NCBI GenBank assembly: GCA_027064665.1
Contig: JAMOPH010000363.1
Span: forward strand, 1 to 7,172
Reading direction: 5' to 3'
DNA: 7,172 bases
Source of the DNA: a bacterium
Lineage (GTDB): Bacteria > UBP14 > UBA6098 > B30-G16
Of the stretch, positions 1 to 5,945 are shown piece after piece; the first letter of the stretch is position 1, and every line of letters starts with the position of its first letter. The notes under the pieces are model-generated. The model had not been told where the DNA came from. It ran no database searches and saw only the letters and a program-made list of their open reading frames with translations. The translations under genes and the position numbers were made by a program.

Positions 1-1092
1 TATCCCGCTGATGGTCACAGTGGAAGTCGCCGGCAAAAGATAGAAATCGTGAGTGACGAGGGTATCCCCCGGCTCAACCTCAATCGTGTCTATCCTTGTG
101 GTGTATCCTTCCTTGTAGGCGGCAAAAATATGAGTTCCCGGATTCACACCGGAGATTTCGTAGTATCCGCTGTCATCGGAGACACCGGTGTAAAGGAGCG
201 AGTCATCGGTTATCGCCACCTCGGCAATCGGGTCGCCGGTCAAAGAGTCATAAACAAAACCCCTTATAGTGCAACCGACAATCGCCGGTTCGGTGTGCCA
301 GGCGCAGGAGAACATTGTGGAATTCCCCGCCAAATCGCTGGCGGTGATTTGAATCGCTATATCCGAATCATAGGGCAGAATCACAGGGATGGAGTAGTGA
401 ATATGATATCCGTTCCCCGAGGGAAGCGGGGTAATATCCGCAAACATTGTTATATCGGTGCCGTAGAATGTGACACTTATACTTGAACTGTCCACGCCGG
501 AGAAGGGGTCAATTATATCCACACAGAAGGAATCCAAATCCACGGGGACTGAATCCGCTCCGCAGGGCGGATACCAATTGGTGGCATAGGGCGGGATTGT
601 GTCCTCAGGAGGCGCCTCGCCGGCTATGAATTGGATATAAAGTGTATCCATAGTTCCATAAGGACTTGAGGGCAGGAAAACATAATGGTCAGACTCAAGC
701 ATACTGGTCTTTGTGGACATATCTTGGAGGGTGTCAAAATAGAATTGACCTTCTCCCAGAGGAAGAGTTGAGGGATCCCAATAGACCGTCTCCGGGCTCA
801 CATCGGTATACATCCTCCACTGACCGACCAGACGCCACATTATCGTGTCCGCCGGCGGACGAATATCCCTCCACAGGGTTGAGATGGTGTCATCAATCAC
901 AAAATAGAATATAAACTCCATCGGGAAAGCCGGGAAAAGGTAGTCAAGCGAATCAAACCCCTCCGAAGCCGCAGGGTCAACGCCGAAAATTCTCGGCAGA
1001 GTGTCAGGGGGGTGATAAATATCCACACTCCACTGACCAAAAGCCACAAAAGGCACAAGGACGAACAATCCAACCAGAATTGCCTTTTTCAT
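1..1092 (-). CDS. Secreted protein with Ig-like and carboxypeptidase-regulatory-like domains (partial, 3' end outside window)
   Basis: The reading frame is open from the ATG at 1090-1092 to the window edge (364 codons, no stop), so the C-terminus is missing. The product opens with a classic Sec signal peptide: MKKAIL, then a hydrophobic core, with likely cleavage near residue 19 (VAFG before QWS). Residues about 20-160 are rich in aromatic and acidic residues and match no family I recognise. Residues about 164-270 begin DTIPP and contain the pattern DPFSGVD, then SDLAGN near the end, typical of bacterial Ig-like domains of surface proteins. Residues about 274-355 resemble a carboxypeptidase-regulatory-like beta-sandwich (GFVYDSLTGDPI, then SDDSGYYEISGVNPG). 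Four cysteines (177, 190, 263, 274) all fall in or next to the Ig-like domain and could form disulfides after export. A good ribosome binding site and promoter precede it. Such domains build extracellular or cell-surface proteins; substrate and role are unknown. Export is well supported; the specific function is not. Confidence 0.85.
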   Translation of the reverse strand, partial: MKKAILVGLFVLVPFVAFGQWSVDIYHPPDTLPRIFGVDPAASEGFDSLDYLFPAFPMEFIFYFVIDDTISTLWRDIRPPADTIMWRLVGQWRMYTDVSPETVYWDPSTLPLGEGQFYFDTLQDMSTKTSMLESDHYVFLPSSPYGTMDTLYIQFIAGEAPPEDTIPPYATNWYPPCGADSVPVDLDSFCVDIIDPFSGVDSSSISVTFYGTDITMFADITPLPSGNGYHIHYSIPVILPYDSDIAIQITASDLAGNSTMFSCAWHTEPAIVGCTIRGFVYDSLTGDPIAEVAITDDSLLYTGVSDDSGYYEISGVNPGTHIFAAYKEGYTTRIDTIEVEPGDTLVTHDFYLLPATSTVTISGI

Positions 1093-1098
1093 CTGCTG

Positions 1099-1106
1099 CC
1101 TCCTTT
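1099..1106 (-). promoter_or_regulatory. Ribosome binding site of the secreted-protein gene
   Basis: Read on the minus strand, AAAGGAGG lies six bases before the ATG at 1090-1092. This spacing and strong match to the anti-Shine-Dalgarno sequence fix the start, and the signal peptide follows directly from that ATG. Confidence 0.8.
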
Positions 1107-1123
1107 CAGGTTAACTCTGTTTC

Positions 1124-1152
1124 AAAATACTTGATTACCGCCCTCGGGTCAA
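1124..1152 (-). promoter_or_regulatory. Sigma70-type promoter for the secreted-protein gene
   Basis: On the minus strand, TTGACC (1147-1152) is separated by exactly 17 bases from TATTTT (1124-1129). These are plausible -35 and -10 boxes, predicting a transcript start near 1117 and a leader of about 25 bases. An AT-rich stretch (1153-1170) lies upstream of the -35 box and could act as an UP element. This is a consensus match only; no transcript data are available. Confidence 0.6.
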
Positions 1153-1171
1153 GGATTTATTCAAATTTTGC

Positions 1172-1199
1172 TGACCGCTTTACCTACATAGTATCCAGT
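1172..1199 (+). repeat. Left arm of 28-bp inverted repeat
   Basis: The 28 bases here match the reverse complement of 1384-1411 at 26 positions; the mismatches are the sixth base (G versus A) and the fourteenth base (T versus A). The conserved core reads ACATAGTATCCAGT. The arm ends 19 bases upstream of the -35 box of the minus-strand promoter. Confidence 0.9.
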
Positions 1200-1307
1200 T
1201 ATCGCTTGTCAAGTTGGGTTGGATGAGTGAAGTTGCTTTTCGGAGGTTGGCGGGAATGATAAACGAGCCAGCAGATGCGGAAAGATACCGCTTGAGTTGC
1301 TCAGAGC

Positions 1308-1322
1308 GCATTATCCCAATGC
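1308..1322. repeat. Short hairpin inside the intergenic element
   Basis: GCATT and AATGC are perfect complements around a five-base loop (ATCCC). There is no following T-run on either strand, so it does not look like an intrinsic terminator. A five-pair stem can easily arise by chance. Confidence 0.3.
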
Positions 1323-1383
1323 ACCAGTCCACATGGCAACACTGCTCCCTACGGATGTATCATGTTTCATCCAACTCCCAACC

Positions 1384-1411
1384 ACTGGATACTATGTTGG
1401 TAAAGTGGTCA
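1384..1411 (-). repeat. Right arm of 28-bp inverted repeat
   Basis: This is the partner of 1172-1199, in opposite orientation, with 26 of 28 bases conserved. It ends 20 bases upstream of the -35 box of the pilB promoter, mirroring the left arm's distance to its own promoter (19 bases). Confidence 0.9.
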
Positions 1412-1431
1412 CTAAGCATAACAGCATTTGT

Positions 1432-1459
1432 TTGACAAACACCGCAATTTCCATATTAT
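1432..1459 (+). promoter_or_regulatory. pilB: Sigma70-type promoter for pilB
   Basis: A perfect TTGACA -35 box (1432-1437) is followed after 16 bases by TATTAT (1454-1459), which differs from TATAAT at one base. Transcription would start near 1466, giving a leader of about 20 bases before the pilB ATG. It is one of the better consensus matches in the window and faces away from the promoter of the secreted-protein gene. Confidence 0.7.
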
Positions 1460-1473
1460 TTTAAAGCATGGAG

Positions 1474-1483
1474 AGGAGGTGAT
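1474..1483 (+). promoter_or_regulatory. pilB: Near-perfect Shine-Dalgarno of pilB
   Basis: AGGAGGTGAT is complementary over ten bases to the usual 3' end of 16S rRNA. GGAGG ends six bases before the ATG at 1486. This fixes the start and suggests efficient translation. Confidence 0.85.
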
Positions 1484-1485
1484 TT

Positions 1486-3183
1486 ATGGCGCTAAGGCTG
1501 GGGGAGATGCTCCTTAAAGCGGGCAAGATTACCAAGGAGCAACTTGAACACGCCCTCAAAGAACAAAAAGAACACGGAGGTAAATTAGGCGAGGTTCTGC
1601 TAAGACTTGGCTACATAAAGGATGAGAATGTCATCAACGAGTTCCTGGCAAAGCAGTTGAACATCGGCACCATCAAACTTGAGGACCTTGAACTTGACCC
1701 GGAGGTGGTAAATCTCATCCCCGTGGATATCGCCCAGAAATTCAATGTCATCGCTGTCGTCAAGGTTGGGAAAATTCTTTTTGTCGCCACCAACGAGCCT
1801 CAGAATGTGTTCGTTATGGACACCCTCAAATTCGTCACCGGCTATGATATTCAGCCTGTTATGGCGTCAAAGGAGTCCATCCAGAAGGCGATTGATAAAT
1901 ACTACGGCACAGGGGAATCGTTCACCGAGGTGGTTGAGGAGGTCGCCGGAGACCTTGAGGTTATGGAGGAGGAAGAGGAGGAGGTCTCCGAGAACGAACT
2001 CCAGAAAGCGGTTCAGGACAAACCCATCGTCAAGTTGGTCAACTCGCTTATCCTTGATGCCATCCGCCTGAAGGCATCGGATATCCACATTGAGGTCTAT
2101 GAAAAGCGTTTCAGGGTCAGATACCGTATTGACGGAGTGCTGAGGGAAGTGTCCCAGTTGCCCTATGGACTGCGCCACGCTGTTATATCCCGTATCAAAA
2201 TTCTGTCAAAACTCAACATCTCCGAGCGGCGCCTTCCACAGGATGGGCGAATCAAAATTCACGCCTTCGGGCGCTCAATTGACCTGCGTGTCTCCATCCT
2301 GCCCTGCATTTTCGGCGAAAAGGTCGTTATGCGTCTTCTGGACCCGGAAAACCTGATGCTTGATATGTCAAAACTTGGTTTCCCCGAAAGAGCGATGAAG
2401 GAGTTCAACAAGGCAATCCATATGCCCTATGGGATGATTCTGGTCACAGGTCCTACTGGTTCGGGGAAGACGACGACCCTTTATTCAGCGCTTCAGTCGC
2501 TGAACACGCCCGATGTCAACATTATGACCGCCGAGGACCCTGTGGAGTTCAACTTAGACGGGATAAATCAGGTTCAGGTCAGACCGGAGATTGGATTGAC
2601 CTTCGCCGCCGCACTGCGTTCCTTCCTGCGTCAGGACCCGGACATCATCCTCGTCGGAGAGATTCGTGACCAGGAGACCGCAGACATCGCTATCAAAGCA
2701 GCACTGACCGGACACCTTGTGTTCTCAACACTGCACACCAACGATGCACCATCAACCATCACCCGTCTTGTGGATATGGGACTTCCGCCGTTTTTAGTGG
2801 CGAGTGCGGTCAAACTCGTGGTGGCTCAAAGGCTTCTCCGAAGAATTTGCCCGGACTGCAAGGAGGAATACGAACCCGAACCCGAAAAACTTGAAATTCT
2901 GGGCATAGACCCCGAAGAGGTCAAAAAGAAAGGGCTAAAATTCTATCGTGGAAGAGGCTGCCCCACCTGCGGCGGAACAGGATACAAGGGCAGAATCGCT
3001 GTGTTTGAGGTTATGCCGATTACCCGTGAACTCCAGAGGCTCATCATTGAGGGCGCATCGGCGCTGGAGATTGAGGAAGTGGCTGCCCAGCAGGGTATGA
3101 CCACCCTGCGCCAGGAGGCTATCGCCAGAATGTTTGAGGGAATCACCACCATTGACCAGGTGATAACCGAGACCACAGAATAA
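1486..3183 (+). CDS. pilB: Type IV pilus assembly ATPase PilB (GspE/PulE family) with MshEN domain
   Basis: This 565-residue protein is a cytoplasmic secretion ATPase of the PilB/GspE family, a hexamer that powers pilin polymerisation at the inner membrane. The usual length is about 560-580 residues, so it appears intact. Residues 1-140 form an MshEN (T2SSE_N) domain with two copies of the LGE...G.I...L...Q pattern: R4-L5-G6-E7 to Q27, and L34-G35-E36 to Q57. A very acidic linker follows (about 157-170, six glutamates in a row). The ATPase core has SDIHIE (198-203), Walker A GPTGSGKT (322-329), the Asp box around E350-D351, Walker B with D384-PDIILVGEIRD and the His box with H410 and H417. 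Four cysteines in two CxxC pairs (C455/C458, C492/C495) form the zinc site typical of PilB and GspE and absent from PilT-type retraction ATPases. No pilC, pilM-Q or pilin gene lies in the window. GspE of a type II system cannot be fully excluded, but PilB is the better name. Confidence 0.93.
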   Translation: MALRLGEMLLKAGKITKEQLEHALKEQKEHGGKLGEVLLRLGYIKDENVINEFLAKQLNIGTIKLEDLELDPEVVNLIPVDIAQKFNVIAVVKVGKILFVATNEPQNVFVMDTLKFVTGYDIQPVMASKESIQKAIDKYYGTGESFTEVVEEVAGDLEVMEEEEEEVSENELQKAVQDKPIVKLVNSLILDAIRLKASDIHIEVYEKRFRVRYRIDGVLREVSQLPYGLRHAVISRIKILSKLNISERRLPQDGRIKIHAFGRSIDLRVSILPCIFGEKVVMRLLDPENLMLDMSKLGFPERAMKEFNKAIHMPYGMILVTGPTGSGKTTTLYSALQSLNTPDVNIMTAEDPVEFNLDGINQVQVRPEIGLTFAAALRSFLRQDPDIILVGEIRDQETADIAIKAALTGHLVFSTLHTNDAPSTITRLVDMGLPPFLVASAVKLVVAQRLLRRICPDCKEEYEPEPEKLEILGIDPEEVKKKGLKFYRGRGCPTCGGTGYKGRIAVFEVMPITRELQRLIIEGASALEIEEVAAQQGMTTLRQEAIARMFEGITTIDQVITETTE

Positions 3184-3265
3184 TCCCGTCGGCAGGCGAG
3201 GTCGTTTTGGGAAATCGGACTATTTTGGGGAGATTGTGAACAAAGATATCACCGAAGGAGTGCGT

Positions 3266-3733
3266 ATGACGATAGAGTTCACCCTGAACGGGGAGAAAGT
3301 GGCGTATGAGGGCTCCCCGTTGCGCAGGCTGATTGATGTTCTGCGGGAGGATTTCGGGCTCATCGGCGTGAAGGAGGGCTGTGGCGAGGGAGAATGCGGC
3401 GCCTGCTCCGTCCTGATTGACGGCAAAAATGTCCCCTCGTGTATCCTGCCTGTGGGCGCTGTCGCAGGACGGGAAATTTACACCATTGAGGGACTCCGGG
3501 ACACAGAACAATTCAACATCCTTATGGATTGCTTTGCCGAGGCTGGGGCGGTTCAATGCGGATTCTGCACGCCGGGGATGATTATCGCATCGGTGGCGCT
3601 TCTTAAACACAATCCCAAGCCCAGCGAGGAGGAAATCAGGCACTGGCTGGCGGGAAACCTCTGCCGCTGCTCCGGAATGAATATGATTGTTGAGGCAGTA
3701 AAACTTGCTTCCGAAAGGGGGATACAATGGTGA
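3266..3733 (+). CDS. [2Fe-2S] subunit of a xanthine dehydrogenase/CO dehydrogenase-type molybdenum hydroxylase
   Basis: The 155-residue product is the small electron-transfer subunit of a molybdenum hydroxylase (CoxS/XdhC/NdhS type). It carries electrons from the molybdenum site to the FAD subunit. Length and motifs are standard. A plant-ferredoxin-type cluster is bound by C39, C44, C47 and C59 (in GCGEGECGACSVLIDG). The second cluster uses C98 and C101 (VQCGFCTPGM) plus C133 and C135 (NLCRCSG). Q97 is the glutamine that normally touches the molybdopterin cofactor. The ATG at 3266 is preferred because AAGGAG (3255-3260) sits five bases before it and the domain starts there; an upstream in-frame GTG at 3236 would add ten unconserved residues. 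Its stop overlaps the next start by seven bases, so the two are translationally coupled. The 82-base gap after pilB has no clear promoter or terminator. The substrate cannot be told from this subunit. Confidence 0.92.
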   Translation: MTIEFTLNGEKVAYEGSPLRRLIDVLREDFGLIGVKEGCGEGECGACSVLIDGKNVPSCILPVGAVAGREIYTIEGLRDTEQFNILMDCFAEAGAVQCGFCTPGMIIASVALLKHNPKPSEEEIRHWLAGNLCRCSGMNMIVEAVKLASERGIQW

Positions 3734-4569
3734 ACGGATACAGACCGCAGACGCTTGATGAGGCGCTTGAGATACGGGCTAACACCGGCGCCATCCCTCT
3801 TGCCGGCGGAACCGATTTGATGGTGCGCCACAAAAATATCCCCGGTGCACTGCCCAAATTTGAAGAACCGGTTGTGTTCATATCTCATCTTGAGGAGATT
3901 CGTGGAGTTAAGGCGGAGGATGGCATCGTAAAAATCGGTGCGGCGACCACTCTCGCCGAACTGGAGAACGATGAGAAAATCCCCGCAGTTCTGCGTGAGG
4001 CGATATCAAATATGGCGGCAAGAAATGTCCGCCATATCGCCACAATCGGCGGGAATGTGTGCAATGCCTCGCCCGCCGGGGATACGCTTGTGCCGCTTTA
4101 TGCCCTTGATGCCGGGGTCAAACTCGCCAGCACAAACGGCGTCAGGACACTGCCGGTGCAGGATTTTATCACCGGTCCCGGGCAGACCGCACTCGCCCCC
4201 GATGAGATTCTGACCGAGATTGTCATTCCCACAAGGTCGTTCACTAAAGAATACTACCGCAAGGTTGGCACGAGGAAGGCTATGGCGCTTTCCCGGGTGT
4301 CGTTTGCCGCCCTTGCCGATGTGAACGGCGGCCTGATTGAGGATATCCGCTTTGCCTTCGGTGCTGTGGCGCCCACTGTCGTGCGCTCACGGGAAATTGA
4401 AAAACAATTCATCTCCCGCACCGTTGATGAGATAAAGGGCGACGCCCCACAATGGGCGCAAAAATTCGCCCCGCTTCTAAAACCCATTGACGACCAGCGG
4501 GCATCGGCACAATACCGCAGAAAAGTCGCCATAAATCTGGCGGTCTATTTTATTGAGGAGATTTTGTGA
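3727..4569 (+). CDS. FAD-binding subunit of a xanthine dehydrogenase/CO dehydrogenase-type molybdenum hydroxylase
   Basis: This 280-residue protein is the medium flavoprotein subunit (CoxM/XdhB type), which takes electrons from the [2Fe-2S] subunit and passes them to NAD or another acceptor. Family length is about 270-300 residues, so it is complete. The two FAD loops are clear: AGGTDLM at 26-32 and TIGGNVCNASPAGD at 106-119. Further family motifs are the KVGTRKAMALSRVS segment (179-192) before the C-terminal CO_deh_flav_C domain, and DDQRASAQYRRKVA (255-268) near the end. Its ATG lies inside the last codons of the preceding gene, in a shifted frame (ATGGTGA overlap), a typical sign of coupled subunits made in equal amounts. 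The catalytic molybdopterin subunit normally found alongside is not downstream: the next gene is an NHL protein. It could be encoded elsewhere, or the pair may serve a different partner. Confidence 0.92.
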   Translation: MVNGYRPQTLDEALEIRANTGAIPLAGGTDLMVRHKNIPGALPKFEEPVVFISHLEEIRGVKAEDGIVKIGAATTLAELENDEKIPAVLREAISNMAARNVRHIATIGGNVCNASPAGDTLVPLYALDAGVKLASTNGVRTLPVQDFITGPGQTALAPDEILTEIVIPTRSFTKEYYRKVGTRKAMALSRVSFAALADVNGGLIEDIRFAFGAVAPTVVRSREIEKQFISRTVDEIKGDAPQWAQKFAPLLKPIDDQRASAQYRRKVAINLAVYFIEEIL

Positions 4570-4590
4570 GCGCCGCCGAATTTTTAACCC

Positions 4591-4618
4591 TTGATTAAGT
4601 TCCGTGGGCAGGTATTTT
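4591..4618 (+). promoter_or_regulatory. Possible weak promoter for the NHL-protein gene
   Basis: TTGATT (4591-4596), 16 bases, then TATTTT (4613-4618) resembles a sigma70 promoter. It would start transcription near 4625, directly at the ATG at 4626, giving an almost leaderless message. The match is moderate and may be chance in AT-rich intergenic DNA. Confidence 0.25.
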
Positions 4619-4625
4619 GGATTTT

Positions 4626-5909
4626 ATGAGACCTAAAATCGGGCGAATAGTGATATTGTCTTTTGTGGCTCTCTCGGCGGCTGCCGAACAAAAGCAGACC
4701 ACTCTTTTCTATCCCCCCTTCGGGCACACCTGGGGAATTCACCGGGGCACCGAGGACAAACTTGATATGCTTCTGGGAAATGTCACCGATTTTGACAACC
4801 CGCAGGGGATTGCAGCGGTCAAACTCAAAAGTTGGGACGACCCCAAAAACCGCGAGGACGACGATGAAATCACCTGTTTCGGCGTCAACGCCAACCGCGG
4901 GCAGATAATCTACAACAGTTCTATGCAATCTCTGGCGCTTTACGGCAAAAAGGGGCACGGAGTCGGCGAGTTCTGGGACCCCAGAGGGATTTGCGCCACT
5001 CCCGACGGCGATGTCTATGTCGCCGATATGGGAAACCACCGTGTTGTCCACCTGTTTATCCCCAAAACTGAACTCCGCTGGGTCGGCACGATTGGGGACA
5101 CCGTGTTTGAGGCGCCGTTTGATATCGCCGTCGTCCCCGGAGGAACTCTGTATGTCACGGATTATACTAAAAACTGCATCGTCGTTATTGATACATCCGG
5201 GAAAATTATAGATATATGGCGTGGGTTCTACCAGCCCCGGGGAATTGATGTGGACGCATCAACTATCAGGTGGTCGGGGTCGCATCAGGAGGTGGTGGTC
5301 GTGGTGGACTCCGCCGGGAAAGCGGTAAAACTCTTGGACAGGCGCACAGGTTCCCTGATAAAATGCGTCTCTATGGCGCAGTTGGGTATGCCCGACGCCG
5401 ACCTTCAGTATGTCGCCCTTGATTATCTGGGCAACGCCTATGTCCCCGATTCAATCCGATGCCAGATTCACAAGTTTGACAACAAACTCAACTATATAGT
5501 TTCTGTGGGCGAGTGCGGAACCGCCGATGACCAGTTTGACCATCCGAGGGGGATAGATATCTGGCGCAGGTTCGGGCAGGTAATAATATCCGAGCGCAGC
5601 GGCGCACAGTATTTCTGGGTTGGCGTGGATGTCAAAGATTTCAACCTCTCCTACGATGCCGAAAGCCGCAACCTCGTTCTGGACTTTTTCGTAACCGAGG
5701 CGGCGTATGTGTCGGTTTACATAAAGGGCAAAAAGTTTGACAGGCGAATTTACCGCCACAGGGTGCCGATTGGCAGAAGAACGGTCTATGCCCGGGTGCC
5801 ATCGGCGGCGCCCCCCGGAAAATATGAGGTCAAGGTCGTCATTGAACCGACATACAGTTCGTATCACTATCTTCAAAAGGAGTTCACCCGCAAGGTGGAA
5901 ATCCATTGA
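4626..5909 (+). CDS. Secreted NHL-repeat beta-propeller protein with C-terminal beta-sandwich
   Basis: The 427-residue product has a likely signal peptide: basic MRPKIGR, a hydrophobic IVILSFVALS core, and cleavage near the AAA before EQK (about residue 20). Residues about 55-335 form a beta-propeller of NHL repeats. The clearest blade is residues about 112-144 (GEFWDPRGI, PDGDVYVADMGNHRVV); others start around 163 (FEAPFDIAV, GGTLYVTDY), 201 (FYQPRGIDV), 260 (QYVALDYLGNAYV) and 303 (QFDHPRGIDI). Residues about 340-427 look like an all-beta domain with the PPGKYEVKVVIE pattern seen in FlgD- or Ig-like C-terminal modules. NHL propellers usually bind proteins, peptides or sugars outside the cell, and no catalytic residues are evident. 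An in-frame TTG at 4617 would add three residues; I chose ATG, but neither start has a strong ribosome binding site. Partner and function are unknown. Confidence 0.85.
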   Translation: MRPKIGRIVILSFVALSAAAEQKQTTLFYPPFGHTWGIHRGTEDKLDMLLGNVTDFDNPQGIAAVKLKSWDDPKNREDDDEITCFGVNANRGQIIYNSSMQSLALYGKKGHGVGEFWDPRGICATPDGDVYVADMGNHRVVHLFIPKTELRWVGTIGDTVFEAPFDIAVVPGGTLYVTDYTKNCIVVIDTSGKIIDIWRGFYQPRGIDVDASTIRWSGSHQEVVVVVDSAGKAVKLLDRRTGSLIKCVSMAQLGMPDADLQYVALDYLGNAYVPDSIRCQIHKFDNKLNYIVSVGECGTADDQFDHPRGIDIWRRFGQVIISERSGAQYFWVGVDVKDFNLSYDAESRNLVLDFFVTEAAYVSVYIKGKKFDRRIYRHRVPIGRRTVYARVPSAAPPGKYEVKVVIEPTYSSYHYLQKEFTRKVEIH

Positions 5910-5932
5910 TTTTTTCTGCCGGGCGACAAACC

Positions 5933-5938
5933 AGAGGA
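5933..5938 (+). promoter_or_regulatory. Ribosome binding site of the RNA methyltransferase gene
   Basis: AGAGGA lies seven bases before the ATG at 5946 and supports that start; the TRAM-like N-terminus follows directly from it. Confidence 0.55.
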
Positions 5939-5945
5939 TGAGACT

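Larger units (their letters stand above)
1172..1411. other. 240-bp intergenic element bounded by inverted repeats
   Basis: The segment lies between two divergent promoters and holds no convincing gene. Besides the outer 28-bp arms there is an inner, imperfect inverted repeat: GTTGGGTTGGATGA at 1213-1226 pairs with the complement of 1367-1382, with a two-base gap. The left side carries about a dozen extra bases between outer and inner arms (1200-1212), so the symmetry is not perfect. A small hairpin, GCATT-ATCCC-AATGC, sits at 1308-1322. The element could be a MITE-like insertion, a pair of binding sites for one regulator, or an invertible segment. No target-site duplication is evident next to the arms (flanks TTTTGC and CTAAGC), which weakens but does not exclude the insertion reading. 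Confidence 0.6.

Noticed and set aside
49..486. 145-codon plus-strand open frame
   Set aside because: It is antisense to the secreted-protein gene, whose signal peptide, ribosome binding site and domain patterns are clear on the minus strand.
1188..1212. Promoter inside the left repeat arm on the minus strand (TTGACA at 1207-1212, TACTAT at 1188-1193)
   Set aside because: The spacing is only 13 bases, too short for a normal sigma70 promoter, and the right arm lacks the TTGACA.
1214..1435. 73-codon plus-strand open frame in the divergent intergenic region, starting with TTG
   Set aside because: It has no ribosome binding site, runs through the right repeat arm and into the -35 box of the pilB promoter, and its product shows no recognisable pattern.
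3236..3265. GTG at 3236 as start of the [2Fe-2S] subunit
   Set aside because: The ATG at 3266 has AAGGAG at ideal spacing and starts at the usual family N-terminus; the ten extra residues add nothing conserved.
3184..3265. Terminator or promoter between pilB and the [2Fe-2S] subunit gene
   Set aside because: No stem followed by a T-run is present. TATTTT at 3221-3226 could be a -10 box, but the bases 17 upstream (GAGGTC) do not resemble a -35 box.
3143..3727. 194-codon minus-strand open frame
   Set aside because: It is antisense to the end of pilB and to the whole [2Fe-2S] subunit gene, which has all eight cluster cysteines.
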